The notes under the pieces were generated by a model. That model saw only the letters and a list, made by a program, of their open reading frames with translations. It was not told the DNA's origin and did not search any database. From an uncultured bacterium (GTDB lineage Bacteria; Desulfobacterota; Binatia; HRBIN30), in contig CALJUJ010000685.1 of assembly GCA_937975525.1 (NCBI GenBank), positions 1 to 41,892 of the forward strand: a DNA stretch of 41,892 nt, written 5' to 3'. Shown in pieces: positions 8,379 through 16,972 of the stretch. How positions within the stretch are numbered: position 1 is the stretch's first letter; each line of letters begins with the position of its first letter. A program made the position numbers and the translations under genes.

Positions 8379-9017
8379 ATGGCGACCCTCACGTCGTACG
8401 CGGAACTCGTCACGCAAGTCAACGCGTGGTGCCATCGCTCGGACATGAGCGCCCAGGTGCCCGTGTTCCTGCTGACGGTGGAAGAGACGTTGAACGACAT
8501 CTTGCGAGTCCGCGAGATGATCGTGCGCGACGTGATCGTGGCGCCGAGCGCGGACGAGGCATACGAGCAGTTGCCGACCGACTTCCTGGCGCTGCACTCG
8601 ATCCGCTTCAACACCGATCCGGTGGTGAACCCGACGCCTGCGACGGCGCATTTCATCGAGGAGTTGCGGAAGCGGTTCATGCACGCGGGCGGGACACCCC
8701 GGCACTACTGCATCGTCAACAACCAGATCTTGTTCGAGCGGATTCCGACGGGTTCGCCCGAACTGGAGATCAGCAGCTACGTCAAGATCCCGGCGTTGAA
8801 CGCGACCACGCAGACCTCGAACGGGATCTTGGAACGCTACCCGCTGCTGTACCTCTACGGGTGCCTGGCGGAAGCGCACACGTTCCTCGACTACGATGCC
8901 CGTCTCGCGTCGTTCGCAGGCAAGTTCGCCGCCGCGATCGACACGGCCAATGGAGCGACGAAGGATGCCGAGCAGTCGCCGGGTCCACTCATCGCGCGTC
9001 CGAAGCGCTGGTTCTAG
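8379..9017 (+). CDS. Head-tail adaptor protein (SU10 adaptor-like)
   Basis: 212 residues. The N-terminal pattern (YAELVTQVNAWCHRSDMSAQ, then VFLLTVEETLNDILRVREM) and the later QLPTDFLALHSIRF and YPLLYLYGCLAEAHTFL segments fit the phage adaptor family that docks under the portal in SU10-like podoviruses. The stop of the previous gene is one base before its start. Its position between head and tail-fibre genes supports the role. Confidence 0.75.
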   Translation: MATLTSYAELVTQVNAWCHRSDMSAQVPVFLLTVEETLNDILRVREMIVRDVIVAPSADEAYEQLPTDFLALHSIRFNTDPVVNPTPATAHFIEELRKRFMHAGGTPRHYCIVNNQILFERIPTGSPELEISSYVKIPALNATTQTSNGILERYPLLYLYGCLAEAHTFLDYDARLASFAGKFAAAIDTANGATKDAEQSPGPLIARPKRWF

Positions 9018-9026
9018 GGGGCACCG

Positions 9027-10499
9027 ATGGCTGACAACCTTCCTGGTACGCCGACGACGGAATGGCAGCGCCAGACACCGGGCGCGGCGGCGTCGCAGGG
9101 CATTCTTGACCAGGTGATCGCGCAGGCCGCAGCGGCAGCGGCAGCGGCGGCACAGGCGGCACAGGATGCCTCGGACGCGACCGACCAGGCCACGGCCGCA
9201 GCGACGAGTGCGGGCAACGCGGAGTCGGCGGCGGTCGCGGCAGCGGCGAGCGCGTCATCGGCGAACACGTCAGCCGCAGCGGCAGCGGCGAGCGCAGCGG
9301 CGGCAGCGGCGGCAGCGGGGGAGTTGGGCGGCGCCGTCGCCGGGCAGATCCGCGTGTCGAAGGACGGTGGCCCGGCGAGCGTGGTGCAGAATGTCGATGT
9401 CGGCGCCGGGCTGTTCCTCAACGTCGTCGGCGACACGGCGTATGTGCGCACCGCCGTCGAACGCGGCGATGTCCAGATCGCGCCGGGCGCTATGACGGGC
9501 GGGCAGGTTGTCACCGGGACAATCGCGCTCGGGGCGCTCTCGGCGCTCCGGCGCATCGTCGCCTCGCACAAGGTGTGGCTGCGACTCTATGAGACCGCTG
9601 CTGACCGGACGGCCGATGCCGCGCGAGCGATGGACGCTGACCCGACGACACCGATCATCCTCGACATGATCCTCGTGAGTTCGCTAGATGAACTCGTGCG
9701 GGATGTCATGGCGTACAACGGCGACAACCCCGCCGTGAACGACATCTATTACTCGCTCAAGCTGCTGGAAGTCACGGGCGGTGCGAGCCAGTCGGCGTCC
9801 GATAGCGTGGCCGCAGGTGGTCCGACGGTTCTCTCGTCCACGACACCGACGGGTTCGCCGCAGGACTTCGATTACGAGTACACGGGAACGGCTGCGGACT
9901 TCGAAGTGGACATCTACGGGCAGATCACGGCGGCGAACGGCACCGTGACGCCTCGTCCGCTTCGGACGAGCATTGACCTCGTGGATGACGTGTTCGAGAT
10001 GTGGGTGGATCTCTACCGATTCTCGGTCGATCAGAACTCGGACTTCGGCGGGCTGATCTTCAACGTGCCGAATACGGCGATCGGCAGCTACGACAATCGG
10101 GTGTTCTACTCACTGCTTGCCAGTCGCGCCAGCAACTCGACGGCGCACATCCGACTGCAATACACGGACTCGGAAGGGGACACGTCGGTCATCGAGGAAG
10201 AACTGGACGTGTCGTTCGCCACGTCCACGGGCATTCGGCTTCGGATCGAAGTCAATGATCTCGATGTCACAGTGTACATGAGCGAGTTCGACACCGGGGC
10301 GAGCGAAGTGGAACTGTTCACGGCGACGCTGCCGGTGGATCTTCGCGACGGGAATCACAAGCGAGCCGGGGTCATGACCTATCGGCAGTTGGCGAGCAGC
10401 GGCATCCATGTCGCGGCTTGGGCGTTCACTGCAACAGCGCCGAGTACCGTTGTGCCGACGGTGGACGTGACGCGCACTCGACTGGAGGAAGCGGCATGA
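9027..10499 (+). CDS. Tail fibre-like protein with alanine-rich stalk
   Basis: 490 residues. Residues about 30-105 are an Ala/Ser/Gln-rich coiled-coil or stalk, a common N-terminal feature of trimeric tail fibres. It is followed by a beta segment (AGQIRVSKDGGPASVVQNVDVG), a helical domain (about 170-255) and a C-terminal beta-rich domain (about 265-475) that looks like a concanavalin-type lectin sandwich. It starts a run of four receptor-binding-like genes. No lyase or hydrolase motif is visible. It could equally be a neck fibre. Confidence 0.65.
   Translation: MADNLPGTPTTEWQRQTPGAAASQGILDQVIAQAAAAAAAAAQAAQDASDATDQATAAATSAGNAESAAVAAAASASSANTSAAAAAASAAAAAAAAGELGGAVAGQIRVSKDGGPASVVQNVDVGAGLFLNVVGDTAYVRTAVERGDVQIAPGAMTGGQVVTGTIALGALSALRRIVASHKVWLRLYETAADRTADAARAMDADPTTPIILDMILVSSLDELVRDVMAYNGDNPAVNDIYYSLKLLEVTGGASQSASDSVAAGGPTVLSSTTPTGSPQDFDYEYTGTAADFEVDIYGQITAANGTVTPRPLRTSIDLVDDVFEMWVDLYRFSVDQNSDFGGLIFNVPNTAIGSYDNRVFYSLLASRASNSTAHIRLQYTDSEGDTSVIEEELDVSFATSTGIRLRIEVNDLDVTVYMSEFDTGASEVELFTATLPVDLRDGNHKRAGVMTYRQLASSGIHVAAWAFTATAPSTVVPTVDVTRTRLEEAA
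9121..9330 (+). repeat. Low-complexity GCAGCGGC-rich tract within the fibre gene
   Basis: Tandem, imperfect GCA/GCG alanine codons with interspersed serine and glutamine codons encode the fibre stalk. The tract is prone to slippage, so its length may vary between related phages. Confidence 0.75.
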
Positions 10500-11317
10500 G
10501 CCGTCCGACACAGGGCCAGGCATGGCCGCGTCTCATCGCGGACTTCGACCGGAACAGGTTGCTTCCGACCGGGGGCGACGCCGACCAGGTGCTCGTCAAG
10601 GCGTCGGCGCTCGATTACGACTCGTTGTGGGGTGACGATCAGACGGGCGGCGGTGGGGGCGGCAGTGTGTTCCCGATCGCGGCGCCATCTTCGCCACACG
10701 CGCTTGACGACGAGTTCGTGTCCGCGTCGCTCGATGCTGCATGGACGGTGGTCAACTCCCCCGCCGGGGCGACGATTGACCCGGATTACGAAGGTTCCTG
10801 GTTGCGGGCGCAGATCCCTGCGGCGGCGACGGATGCCTATCAGATCCGGAAGGCGCTTGGCACGGTGTTTCAGGCGGGCACACAAGCGTCCGTCACTTTC
10901 CGTGTCGCATTGCGCGGGTTCGAGCAGTATTGCCAGGGCGGTATTGAACTGTGGGAGACCACCGCACGCGACACTGGCCGCGTCGTGGGGATGCTGTGCA
11001 CCGTGAACGGGACGAACACGACGATCGACTCCTTCAGTGCGAACAACAACTCCTTCAGCTACGGGGAAATCGGCGAAAGTCTTGCCAAGCCGCAGCAGCA
11101 TTTGTGGCTGCATTTGCAGCGTAGCGCGGGGAACGTGTTCTCGCGGTACGCGAGCACGGATGGAGTGGGCTGGCGGCGGTTCCGCAATGATGGAAGTTGG
11201 ACGTACGACTACAACTACCTGGTGGTCCGCATGTACGGGTCGAGCAGCGGTGGCTCACCGGACATGGAAGCACTGCTCGACTTCGTGCGGTTCAACTGGC
11301 TCTTCATCCCGCAGTAA
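10496..11317 (+). CDS. Receptor-binding-like protein with lectin-type domain
   Basis: 273 residues from ATG 10496, which overlaps the previous stop as ATGA. A short N-terminal attachment segment (about residues 1-50) ends in a six-glycine linker. The rest (from DDEFVSASLDAAWTVV) is a beta-sandwich of the laminin G or concanavalin kind, with strands such as QASVTFRVALRGF, the motif YASTDGVGWRRF and a terminal LLDFVRFNW. Such domains bind glycans. Its N-terminus (GDADQVLVKASALDYDSLWG) resembles the tail-fibre 'LVKNSDTDYDTAW' type, which supports fibre assembly. Confidence 0.65.
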   Translation: MSRPTQGQAWPRLIADFDRNRLLPTGGDADQVLVKASALDYDSLWGDDQTGGGGGGSVFPIAAPSSPHALDDEFVSASLDAAWTVVNSPAGATIDPDYEGSWLRAQIPAAATDAYQIRKALGTVFQAGTQASVTFRVALRGFEQYCQGGIELWETTARDTGRVVGMLCTVNGTNTTIDSFSANNNSFSYGEIGESLAKPQQHLWLHLQRSAGNVFSRYASTDGVGWRRFRNDGSWTYDYNYLVVRMYGSSSGGSPDMEALLDFVRFNWLFIPQ

Positions 11318-11326
11318 GGGGCGACG

Positions 11327-12094
11327 ATGGCTGACGCAACGACTCCCGAACTCGGCCTCACGCAGCCCGAAGTCGGCGCTTCCGATGACACTTGGGGCGG
11401 CAAGATCAACGCAGCACTCGGCATCCTCGATGCGGCGTTCGATGAGGCCACGGGTCACAACCATGACGGCACGAACGGCAACGGGGCGCCCATCCCGCCG
11501 ATCGGTCTCTCGGGTTTCAGCGCCGGGTTCCCGGCGAAGCTCGATGACGATGATTTCATTGGCCGTGCCATCGCGGCGGTGTCGCTCGGTGGCTTGGCGG
11601 TCACAAACGGCGATGGCCTCGCCGGGGATCCGGCGCTCGCGATCTCTCCGGCCAACGCAACGGCGATCACGAGCATCGCCGACGATGATGTGTTCCTGCT
11701 CGGGGACACGTCCGATTCCGGCAATCTCAAGAAGGCCACACGGGCGAACATCCTGAAGGGCGCCCTGCTCACGTCACCGAAGCTCGTCTTCGTGGACAAG
11801 GGGTCTGTCTCGGGCACGGTGCAGTGTGACCTCTCGACGGGCAACTGGTTCCGGATCCAGATGACCGGCGCGATCACGCTGCAACTCACCAACCCGCCCG
11901 CGACGGGCGCGTTCGGTGTCGTGTTCGAACTGGTCAACCCCGGCAGCGCGGCGTGGACCTTCCCGTCGGGCTTCAAGTGGCCTGGTGGCACCGCGCCGTC
12001 ACTCACGGCGTCGGGCACCGATTTCCTGGTGGCGCTGTGCCGCGATGGTGGTGCGACGTACCGTGTCGTGCTCTCGCAGAAGGATTCGCGATGA
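11327..12094 (+). CDS. Tail fibre-like protein with NHDG motif
   Basis: 255 residues. The N-terminal LGLTQPEVGASDDTWGGKIN followed by GHNHDGTNG (about residues 43-51) is typical of phage tail-fibre and baseplate-spike associated proteins. The middle resembles tail-fibre trimerisation repeats, and the C-terminal half is a beta-rich jelly-roll-like domain ending VALCRDGGATYRVVL. It lies third in a four-gene fibre cluster and ends with ATGA coupling to the next gene. Confidence 0.7.
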   Translation: MADATTPELGLTQPEVGASDDTWGGKINAALGILDAAFDEATGHNHDGTNGNGAPIPPIGLSGFSAGFPAKLDDDDFIGRAIAAVSLGGLAVTNGDGLAGDPALAISPANATAITSIADDDVFLLGDTSDSGNLKKATRANILKGALLTSPKLVFVDKGSVSGTVQCDLSTGNWFRIQMTGAITLQLTNPPATGAFGVVFELVNPGSAAWTFPSGFKWPGGTAPSLTASGTDFLVALCRDGGATYRVVLSQKDSR

Positions 12095-13053
12095 TCTTCG
12101 AACTGCTGACCGGAGTCCAGACCGTCGCCGGGGGCGGCGGGGGTGGCGGGGGCGGTGGCGCGGAGCGCTACGCGGCCTCGCTCTACACGGGCACGGGTGC
12201 AGCGCGGACGATCGCGAACGGCGTGAACCTGCAAGACAACGGTGGCATGGTCATGTTCAAGCGCCGTGCGGCTGTTGAGGACTTCGCGATCTTTGACAGC
12301 CCGCGAAGCTGGATTCGCCGGTCGCGCCCGAACTCGGGTGTGCCGGATGACATCGTGTCGGCGCTGTCACCCGCGACTACGGGGTTCGTGCTTTCGGGAG
12401 CAAACTACAATGCTCTTGGGGAGACCTACGTTGCCTGGGCGTTGCGCAACCTGACCGGGTTCTTCAAGGCCCAAGCGTTCACCGGGGGCGTGTCACTCGT
12501 GTCGCACGGCCTCGGCGCAACGCCGGGCTTCATCATGGTCATGAAGCGGACGACGCGCGGCTCGCCGTACGATGGACAGGAGCACGGGCTGTTTTGGCAC
12601 CGAGACATGGTGCTCGGGGAGGCCAACCGCATCGGGCAGTCGAACCCGGACAGCTTCGTCGCGTACATCGACAACGTGGGTGCCTCGCAGTTCCGGTTGC
12701 AGGGTGCTTATTGGGGCGCGACTGACACGTACATCGCGTACAGTTTCGGTCACGATGATGATCTCGTGTCGTGCGGCAGTTACACCGGGTCGAAGTCAGC
12801 GGGCGATGCCACCGAGCAGACGGTGACGCTGCCGTTCGCGCCGTCGATGGTCATGGTCTTCACGAAGCAGTTCGGCAATGCACACGCGATCTACGATGTG
12901 GTGCGTGGCGCCGATCTGTTCTTGAGCGAGACAGCGGGCGAAGGTGGCGAAGGAGTCCGACTGTCAGGTACGGATCTGCTGGTCAAGAACGATGCGGCGA
13001 CACGACAGTTCGCGTTGTCAGGCGAGACCTTTTACTACGTGGCCTTGCGATGA
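12091..13053 (+). CDS. Glycine-linked fibre tip protein (DUF7483-like repeats)
   Basis: 320 residues, starting at ATG 12091 within the ATGA overlap. A short anchor is followed by a run of about ten glycines (residues 14-23). The rest consists of repeats of the type YTGTGAARTIANG... VMFKRR... FDSPRSW, seen again near FTGGVSLVSHGLG... IMVMKRT and YTGSKSAG... MVMVFTKQ. This matches the phage tail-fibre domain I know as DUF7483 by pattern only. It is probably a receptor-binding tip and is followed by the lysis cassette. Confidence 0.65.
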   Translation: MIFELLTGVQTVAGGGGGGGGGGAERYAASLYTGTGAARTIANGVNLQDNGGMVMFKRRAAVEDFAIFDSPRSWIRRSRPNSGVPDDIVSALSPATTGFVLSGANYNALGETYVAWALRNLTGFFKAQAFTGGVSLVSHGLGATPGFIMVMKRTTRGSPYDGQEHGLFWHRDMVLGEANRIGQSNPDSFVAYIDNVGASQFRLQGAYWGATDTYIAYSFGHDDDLVSCGSYTGSKSAGDATEQTVTLPFAPSMVMVFTKQFGNAHAIYDVVRGADLFLSETAGEGGEGVRLSGTDLLVKNDAATRQFALSGETFYYVALR

Positions 13054-13388
13054 ACGATACTGAATACACGCCGCAACGACAGGGAGCACTTCTGCGCGAG
13101 GGAGAGCCGTGGTGGAAGGCGGTTCCCAATCTCTTCCAGCGGTGGAAGGGACCGGCTGCGCTCATGTGGGGGCTGCTTGGCGGGGCGATCAGCACGACCG
13201 TCTATCGGTTCCTGGTTGTTGACCAGGTGCAGGCGCAATCGCGTCGGATCACGGCGCTGGAGACGCGCGTCGAACTGATTGAGAAGCAGTCGAGTGGCAC
13301 CTTCAAGGGGGTGTGCATGCAACTCACGCTGGCACAGCAGCAGTTGGGCGACATGAACTGCCCGTCTGCCCTGGTGAAGCACCCGTGA
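13050..13388 (+). CDS. Single-pass membrane protein of the lysis cassette
   Basis: 112 residues, ATGA-coupled to the fibre gene. One hydrophobic segment lies at about residues 36-56 (LMWGLLGGAISTTVYRFLVV). It is followed by a coiled coil (RRITALETRVELIEKQ) and a short Cys-containing tail. The topology fits a lysis accessory protein, antiholin or pinholin-like factor. The neighbouring two-TM protein and amidase support a lysis role, but the exact function is inferred. Confidence 0.6.
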   Translation: MNDTEYTPQRQGALLREGEPWWKAVPNLFQRWKGPAALMWGLLGGAISTTVYRFLVVDQVQAQSRRITALETRVELIEKQSSGTFKGVCMQLTLAQQQLGDMNCPSALVKHP

Positions 13389-13720
13389 CGTGGTACGCGA
13401 AGTGGTGGCGCCGGGTGCCGTGGGCGGTGCGCGTGGTCGTGCATCCCGACGAGGAACTGGACATGAAGGACAAGGAGGGGCGCCCCGATCATGCCAAGAT
13501 CGTCGGGTTGTTCGCCTTCACCGTGTTCATCGTGCTCATCCTCATGGGGAAGACGCCACCACTCGGACACACGATCGCCCTGCTCTCGGTGATCTTCGGC
13601 TGGATCGGGTGGCGGGCATTCTTGGCGAGCCGGACAGCGACGAGTCACGAGACGATCGAGACGAAGCTGTGGCCGCTGGAGAAGGAGTCCGAGCGCATGC
13701 CGGATGACGAACGTGCCTGA
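13385..13720 (+). CDS. Putative holin (two-TM membrane protein)
   Basis: 111 residues from GTG 13385, which overlaps the previous stop as GTGA. Two hydrophobic segments are visible, about residues 40-54 (IVGLFAFTVFIVLIL) and 61-80 (GHTIALLSVIFGWIGWRAFL). They are flanked by charged termini, with an acidic C-terminal tail. It lies immediately before the endolysin gene, the classical place for a class II-type holin. The gene upstream is the alternative holin. Confidence 0.6.
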   Translation: MTWYAKWWRRVPWAVRVVVHPDEELDMKDKEGRPDHAKIVGLFAFTVFIVLILMGKTPPLGHTIALLSVIFGWIGWRAFLASRTATSHETIETKLWPLEKESERMPDDERA

Positions 13721-14246
13721 CAAGATCAGCCCGAACAAGAGCAAGCGCCGTGAGAAGGTGGCGTATTTGGTGGTGCACTGGACGGGCGGCACGTTCGCGT
13801 CAGCAGTGGATTGGTGCCTGCGCGATGAGAGCGACGTGAGTTACCACGTCATCATCGCACCCGATGGCGAGGCACGACAGATCGTGCCGTGGGAATATGC
13901 GGCGTGGGCGGTAGGCTGGTCGAAGTCGCCGTACCCGGACTTCCCGTTCATGTCGGGCAATCATGCGAGCGAGTCGATCGCGTTGGCGGGTGGTCCCCCT
14001 GTGGCGCCGACGCAGAAGCAGCGGGAACGGCTGGTGGTCATCCTCGCCGAGCGCATGGTGGCGAACGGATGGGACCATGACCAGGTGTGGCGGATCATCG
14101 GGCATGACCAGACAGCGGTCTTCAAGCCCGGTCATCCGCAGGCGGGACAGTTCGGGCGGAAGCCCGATCCACAGGGGCACGGGTGGCTACCGCTGATTCC
14201 GATCCGTGAAGCGGTGCGCACCCTTCTTCGAGGGCCGACGACATGA
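13704..14246 (+). CDS. Endolysin: N-acetylmuramoyl-L-alanine amidase (Amidase_2)
   Basis: 180 residues. It cleaves the amide bond between N-acetylmuramic acid and L-alanine in peptidoglycan. Zinc-site residues are H25 in VVHWTGG, H134 in GHDQT and D155 in GRKPDP. The conserved K153 and SYH (46-48) are also present. There is no signal peptide and no wall-binding domain, so release depends on the holin. It overlaps the holin gene by 17 bases and is ATGA-coupled to the spanin-like gene. Confidence 0.9.
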   Translation: MTNVPDKISPNKSKRREKVAYLVVHWTGGTFASAVDWCLRDESDVSYHVIIAPDGEARQIVPWEYAAWAVGWSKSPYPDFPFMSGNHASESIALAGGPPVAPTQKQRERLVVILAERMVANGWDHDQVWRIIGHDQTAVFKPGHPQAGQFGRKPDPQGHGWLPLIPIREAVRTLLRGPTT

Positions 14247-14899
14247 AATGGGCGATTGCGGTGTTGGCTGGCTTGGTTGCGTTCTTGGGCGTCACGGTGC
14301 TCTTGCAGGACCGGGCGGCGTTCGACGCACGGGAAGAGGCAGCGGAAGCGTTGGCAAAGGTGGTCGCGTACCAGGAGCGACTGTCCTTCGCTGAACACAC
14401 GCTCGCCACGGCCATGACCCGGCATGGGGAGTTGCAGCAGGAGGCCGCGACTGAACGCGATGCGCGGGTCGCGGCGGAACGGCGATACAACCTCCTGCGC
14501 CGGGATCTCACGCCGGTTCCACCCGTGGTGCCCGGCGAGTGTGACTGCGATACGTTGCGCGTCCTCATTGCGGAACGCGATTCCGCACTCGATGCCGGTG
14601 GCGCGGTTGCCGAAGGACTGCGGCGGGAGAATCGGGTACTCGCCGCCGACACCGCAACGCTCGCATCGGCGGGGCGCCTGGCGCAGCGGATGCTCGCGGA
14701 TACCACGAACGCCCTAGAGGCCGCGCGGCGGTCGCTGATGAACACGGCGACGGGCGCCACCGAGCCGCGATCATGGAAGCGGTTCTTGCCGAGCGTGTGG
14801 GTTGGCAAGGAAGTGATCGCGTACGACTTCAATCGGCAGAAGCTTGAGATCGCATCGTCGCGGGTGTCGGCGAGCGTGGGATGGGAGATCGACTTCTAA
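14243..14899 (+). CDS. Membrane-anchored coiled-coil protein, spanin-like
   Basis: 218 residues. An N-terminal signal-anchor helix (about residues 4-21, AIAVLAGLVAFLGVTVLL) is followed by long coiled coils (about 24-88 and 104-170) interrupted by a proline-rich CDC segment at about 99-101. The C-terminus is beta-like and ends SASVGWEIDF, an aromatic end resembling an outer-membrane beta signal. Topology and position after the endolysin suggest an inner-membrane spanin (Rz-like). No convincing lipoprotein partner was found nested in or after it. Confidence 0.55.
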   Translation: MKWAIAVLAGLVAFLGVTVLLQDRAAFDAREEAAEALAKVVAYQERLSFAEHTLATAMTRHGELQQEAATERDARVAAERRYNLLRRDLTPVPPVVPGECDCDTLRVLIAERDSALDAGGAVAEGLRRENRVLAADTATLASAGRLAQRMLADTTNALEAARRSLMNTATGATEPRSWKRFLPSVWVGKEVIAYDFNRQKLEIASSRVSASVGWEIDF

Positions 14900-16374
14900 T
14901 GTTCGCTCCGCTGAATATCCCGCCCGGTGTGTACCGGAATGGCACGAACTACCAGTCCCTCGGACGGTGGTTCGATGCCAATCTCGTGCGGTGGTACGCG
15001 AAGACGATGCGGGCCGTCGGCGGGTGGGTCAAGTCAGTGGACACGCAGATGTCGGGACCGGGGCGCGGCATGACTGCCTGGCGCTCCACGGCGGGATCGC
15101 GTCTGTGCGCGATCGGCGTGCCGGACAATCTCTACGTGTGGGACGACGACTCGATCACCGACATTACCCCGGCCGGGTTCCCGAGCGGCAAGGTGGACAC
15201 GTTCTACGGCGTGGGCTACGGCTTCGGTCCTTACGGCGCGGGGCCGTACGGGCAGACCAGCGGCAGCGGCACGAAGCTCGACGCAACGACGTGGACGCTC
15301 GACAACTTCGGTCAGGTGCTCATCGCGTGCGCCTCGCACGACGGCACGATCTATGAGTGGACGCCGGGCGACCCTGCGGCCGTGGCGGTCGCGAACGCGC
15401 CGGAGGCCCGCGCGATCTTCGTGACGCAGGAACGGATCGTCGTGGCGCTCGGGGCCGACGGTAATGCTCGCAAGGTCATGTGGAGCAACCAGGAGGATCG
15501 CGAGGACTGGACGGCAGATCCGCTCAACCAGGCAGGCGAGATTCTGATCCAGACGACCGGCAACCTCCTCGCCGGGGTGCGCACGCGAGGCGAGAACCTG
15601 TTGCTCACGTCCACCGATGCGCACACGATGCGCTATCTCGGCCCACCATACGTGTACGGGTTCGATCGCGTCGGCGACAACTGCGGGCTCATCTCGACGC
15701 TCGGGGTGCAGCCGTTGGAAGGCGGCGCTGCGTGGATGGGCTTCAGGAACTTCTATCTCTTCAGCGGTGGCGTGGTGCGCCCGCTGGAGTGCGACGTGCA
15801 TGACTACGTGTTCTCGGATCTCAACATCGCCCAAGCCGCGAAGGTGTGCAGCGGGCACGTTGCGCAGTTCGGCGAGATCTGGTGGTTCTACCCGTCGGCC
15901 AACTCGAACGTGATTGACCGCTATGTGGTCTGGAACTACCGGGAGAATCACTGGTCGATCGGGACACTGGCCCGGTCGTGCTGGATCGACGCCGGGATCT
16001 TCCTCAAGCCGCTGGCGGTGAGCGAAGACGGTTACCTGTATGAGCACGAGAGCGGGTGGACCGATGATGGCAGTGACCGGCTGACTTCGATCTTCGCCAA
16101 GAGTGGCCCGGTGGAAGTCGGCACCGGGGATCGGATCATGATGGTGCGCCAGATGATTCCCGACGAACTCACGCCGATGTCCTGGCAGGTGCGCGTCGCG
16201 ACACAGTTCACGCCGGAGGGTCCGGCGTACGATCACGGGCCGTACATCTGCGAGCCGTACACCGACATGCTCTTCTCGGGGCGTCAGGTGGCGGTGCAGT
16301 TCGAGGCCATTCAGGACATCGACATCCGGCTCGGCATCTGCCGGTTCGATGGTCAGCCCGGAGCACGGCGATGA
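14899..16374 (+). CDS. Tail nozzle-like protein (predicted beta-propeller)
   Basis: 491 residues from ATG 14899, sharing one base with the previous stop. The N-terminal FAPLNIPPGVYRNGTNYQSL (about residues 2-21), the Gly/Tyr-rich YGFGPYGAGPYG (107-118), WTLDNFGQVLIAC (132-144) and repeated 'trace' blades such as ILIQTTGNLLAGVRTRGENL match a tail protein widespread in podovirus-like phages. The blade repeats suggest a beta-propeller, as in T7 gp12-like nozzles. It probably forms the tail tube or nozzle. The exact name is uncertain. Confidence 0.65.
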   Translation: MFAPLNIPPGVYRNGTNYQSLGRWFDANLVRWYAKTMRAVGGWVKSVDTQMSGPGRGMTAWRSTAGSRLCAIGVPDNLYVWDDDSITDITPAGFPSGKVDTFYGVGYGFGPYGAGPYGQTSGSGTKLDATTWTLDNFGQVLIACASHDGTIYEWTPGDPAAVAVANAPEARAIFVTQERIVVALGADGNARKVMWSNQEDREDWTADPLNQAGEILIQTTGNLLAGVRTRGENLLLTSTDAHTMRYLGPPYVYGFDRVGDNCGLISTLGVQPLEGGAAWMGFRNFYLFSGGVVRPLECDVHDYVFSDLNIAQAAKVCSGHVAQFGEIWWFYPSANSNVIDRYVVWNYRENHWSIGTLARSCWIDAGIFLKPLAVSEDGYLYEHESGWTDDGSDRLTSIFAKSGPVEVGTGDRIMMVRQMIPDELTPMSWQVRVATQFTPEGPAYDHGPYICEPYTDMLFSGRQVAVQFEAIQDIDIRLGICRFDGQPGARR

Positions 16375-16598
16375 ATCTCCCGAAGCCTGGCGATCGGTAC
16401 AGCCGCACCGAAGAGGAACAGCGCAATCGCGAGATCGAGAAGGCGGATCGCGAGAACTTCAAGCGGTTTCAGGACATCGAACTGCAACCACCACGCGGGG
16501 GGCGACCGGGCACCCGGATCATCCTGCGCAGCCCGGACGGGTCGCGATGGGCGTTGAGCGTGGACGACATGGGATCGTTGTCGGTCGTGTCTGCATGA
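16371..16598 (+). CDS. Small conserved phage protein
   Basis: 75 residues, ATGA-coupled on both sides. An N-terminal charged helix (YSRTEEEQRNREIEKADREN) is followed by a short beta domain, RIILRSPDGSRWALSVDDMG. The latter pattern recurs in small proteins encoded next to the nozzle-like gene of related podoviruses. Function unknown, probably virion-associated. Confidence 0.65.
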   Translation: MNLPKPGDRYSRTEEEQRNREIEKADRENFKRFQDIELQPPRGGRPGTRIILRSPDGSRWALSVDDMGSLSVVSA

Positions 16599-16972
16599 CC
16601 CCTGCCGAGTTCGAGCGGGAATGGGCGCGGTGCTCGCACTGGATCGAGGCAGCGTTGCGGCACGGCGCGGATCACACGTCGCTGGAGGACGTGAAGGAAG
16701 CGATCGTTGCGGGACACATGTATCTCTGGCCTGCGGTTGACGCAGCCATTGTCACGCAGGTAGTAGGTTCACGCAGGAAGGAATGCAACCTCTATCTCGG
16801 GGGTGGCTCGATGGCGACGATCGAGCGGATGATCCCGGTGATCGAGGATTACGCCCGCAGCATGGGGTGTGAGATCATGACGGTGACGGGGCGACGTGGT
16901 TGGGAGCGGACGTTCCTCACGAAGACGGCAGGCTACCGGCCCACGGCCACTCTCTACGGGAAGGCACTGTGA
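16595..16972 (+). CDS. GNAT-like conserved phage protein
   Basis: 125 residues from ATG 16595. The pattern MYLWPAVDAAIVTQVV, ECNLYLGGGSM, IERMIPVIEDYARSMGC and TVTGRRGWERTFLTKTAGYR fits a small phage family with a GNAT acyltransferase-like fold. The Arg-rich loop GRRGWER is at about residues 100-106. Whether it binds acetyl-CoA is not evident. It sits among virion genes and may be structural rather than enzymatic. GTGA coupling leads into the next gene. Confidence 0.55.
   Translation: MTPAEFEREWARCSHWIEAALRHGADHTSLEDVKEAIVAGHMYLWPAVDAAIVTQVVGSRRKECNLYLGGGSMATIERMIPVIEDYARSMGCEIMTVTGRRGWERTFLTKTAGYRPTATLYGKAL

Noticed and set aside
14424..14717. Nested outer spanin (Rz1-like) within the spanin-like gene
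   Set aside because: The alternative frame has no hydrophobic signal, no lipobox and no proline-rich mature part.
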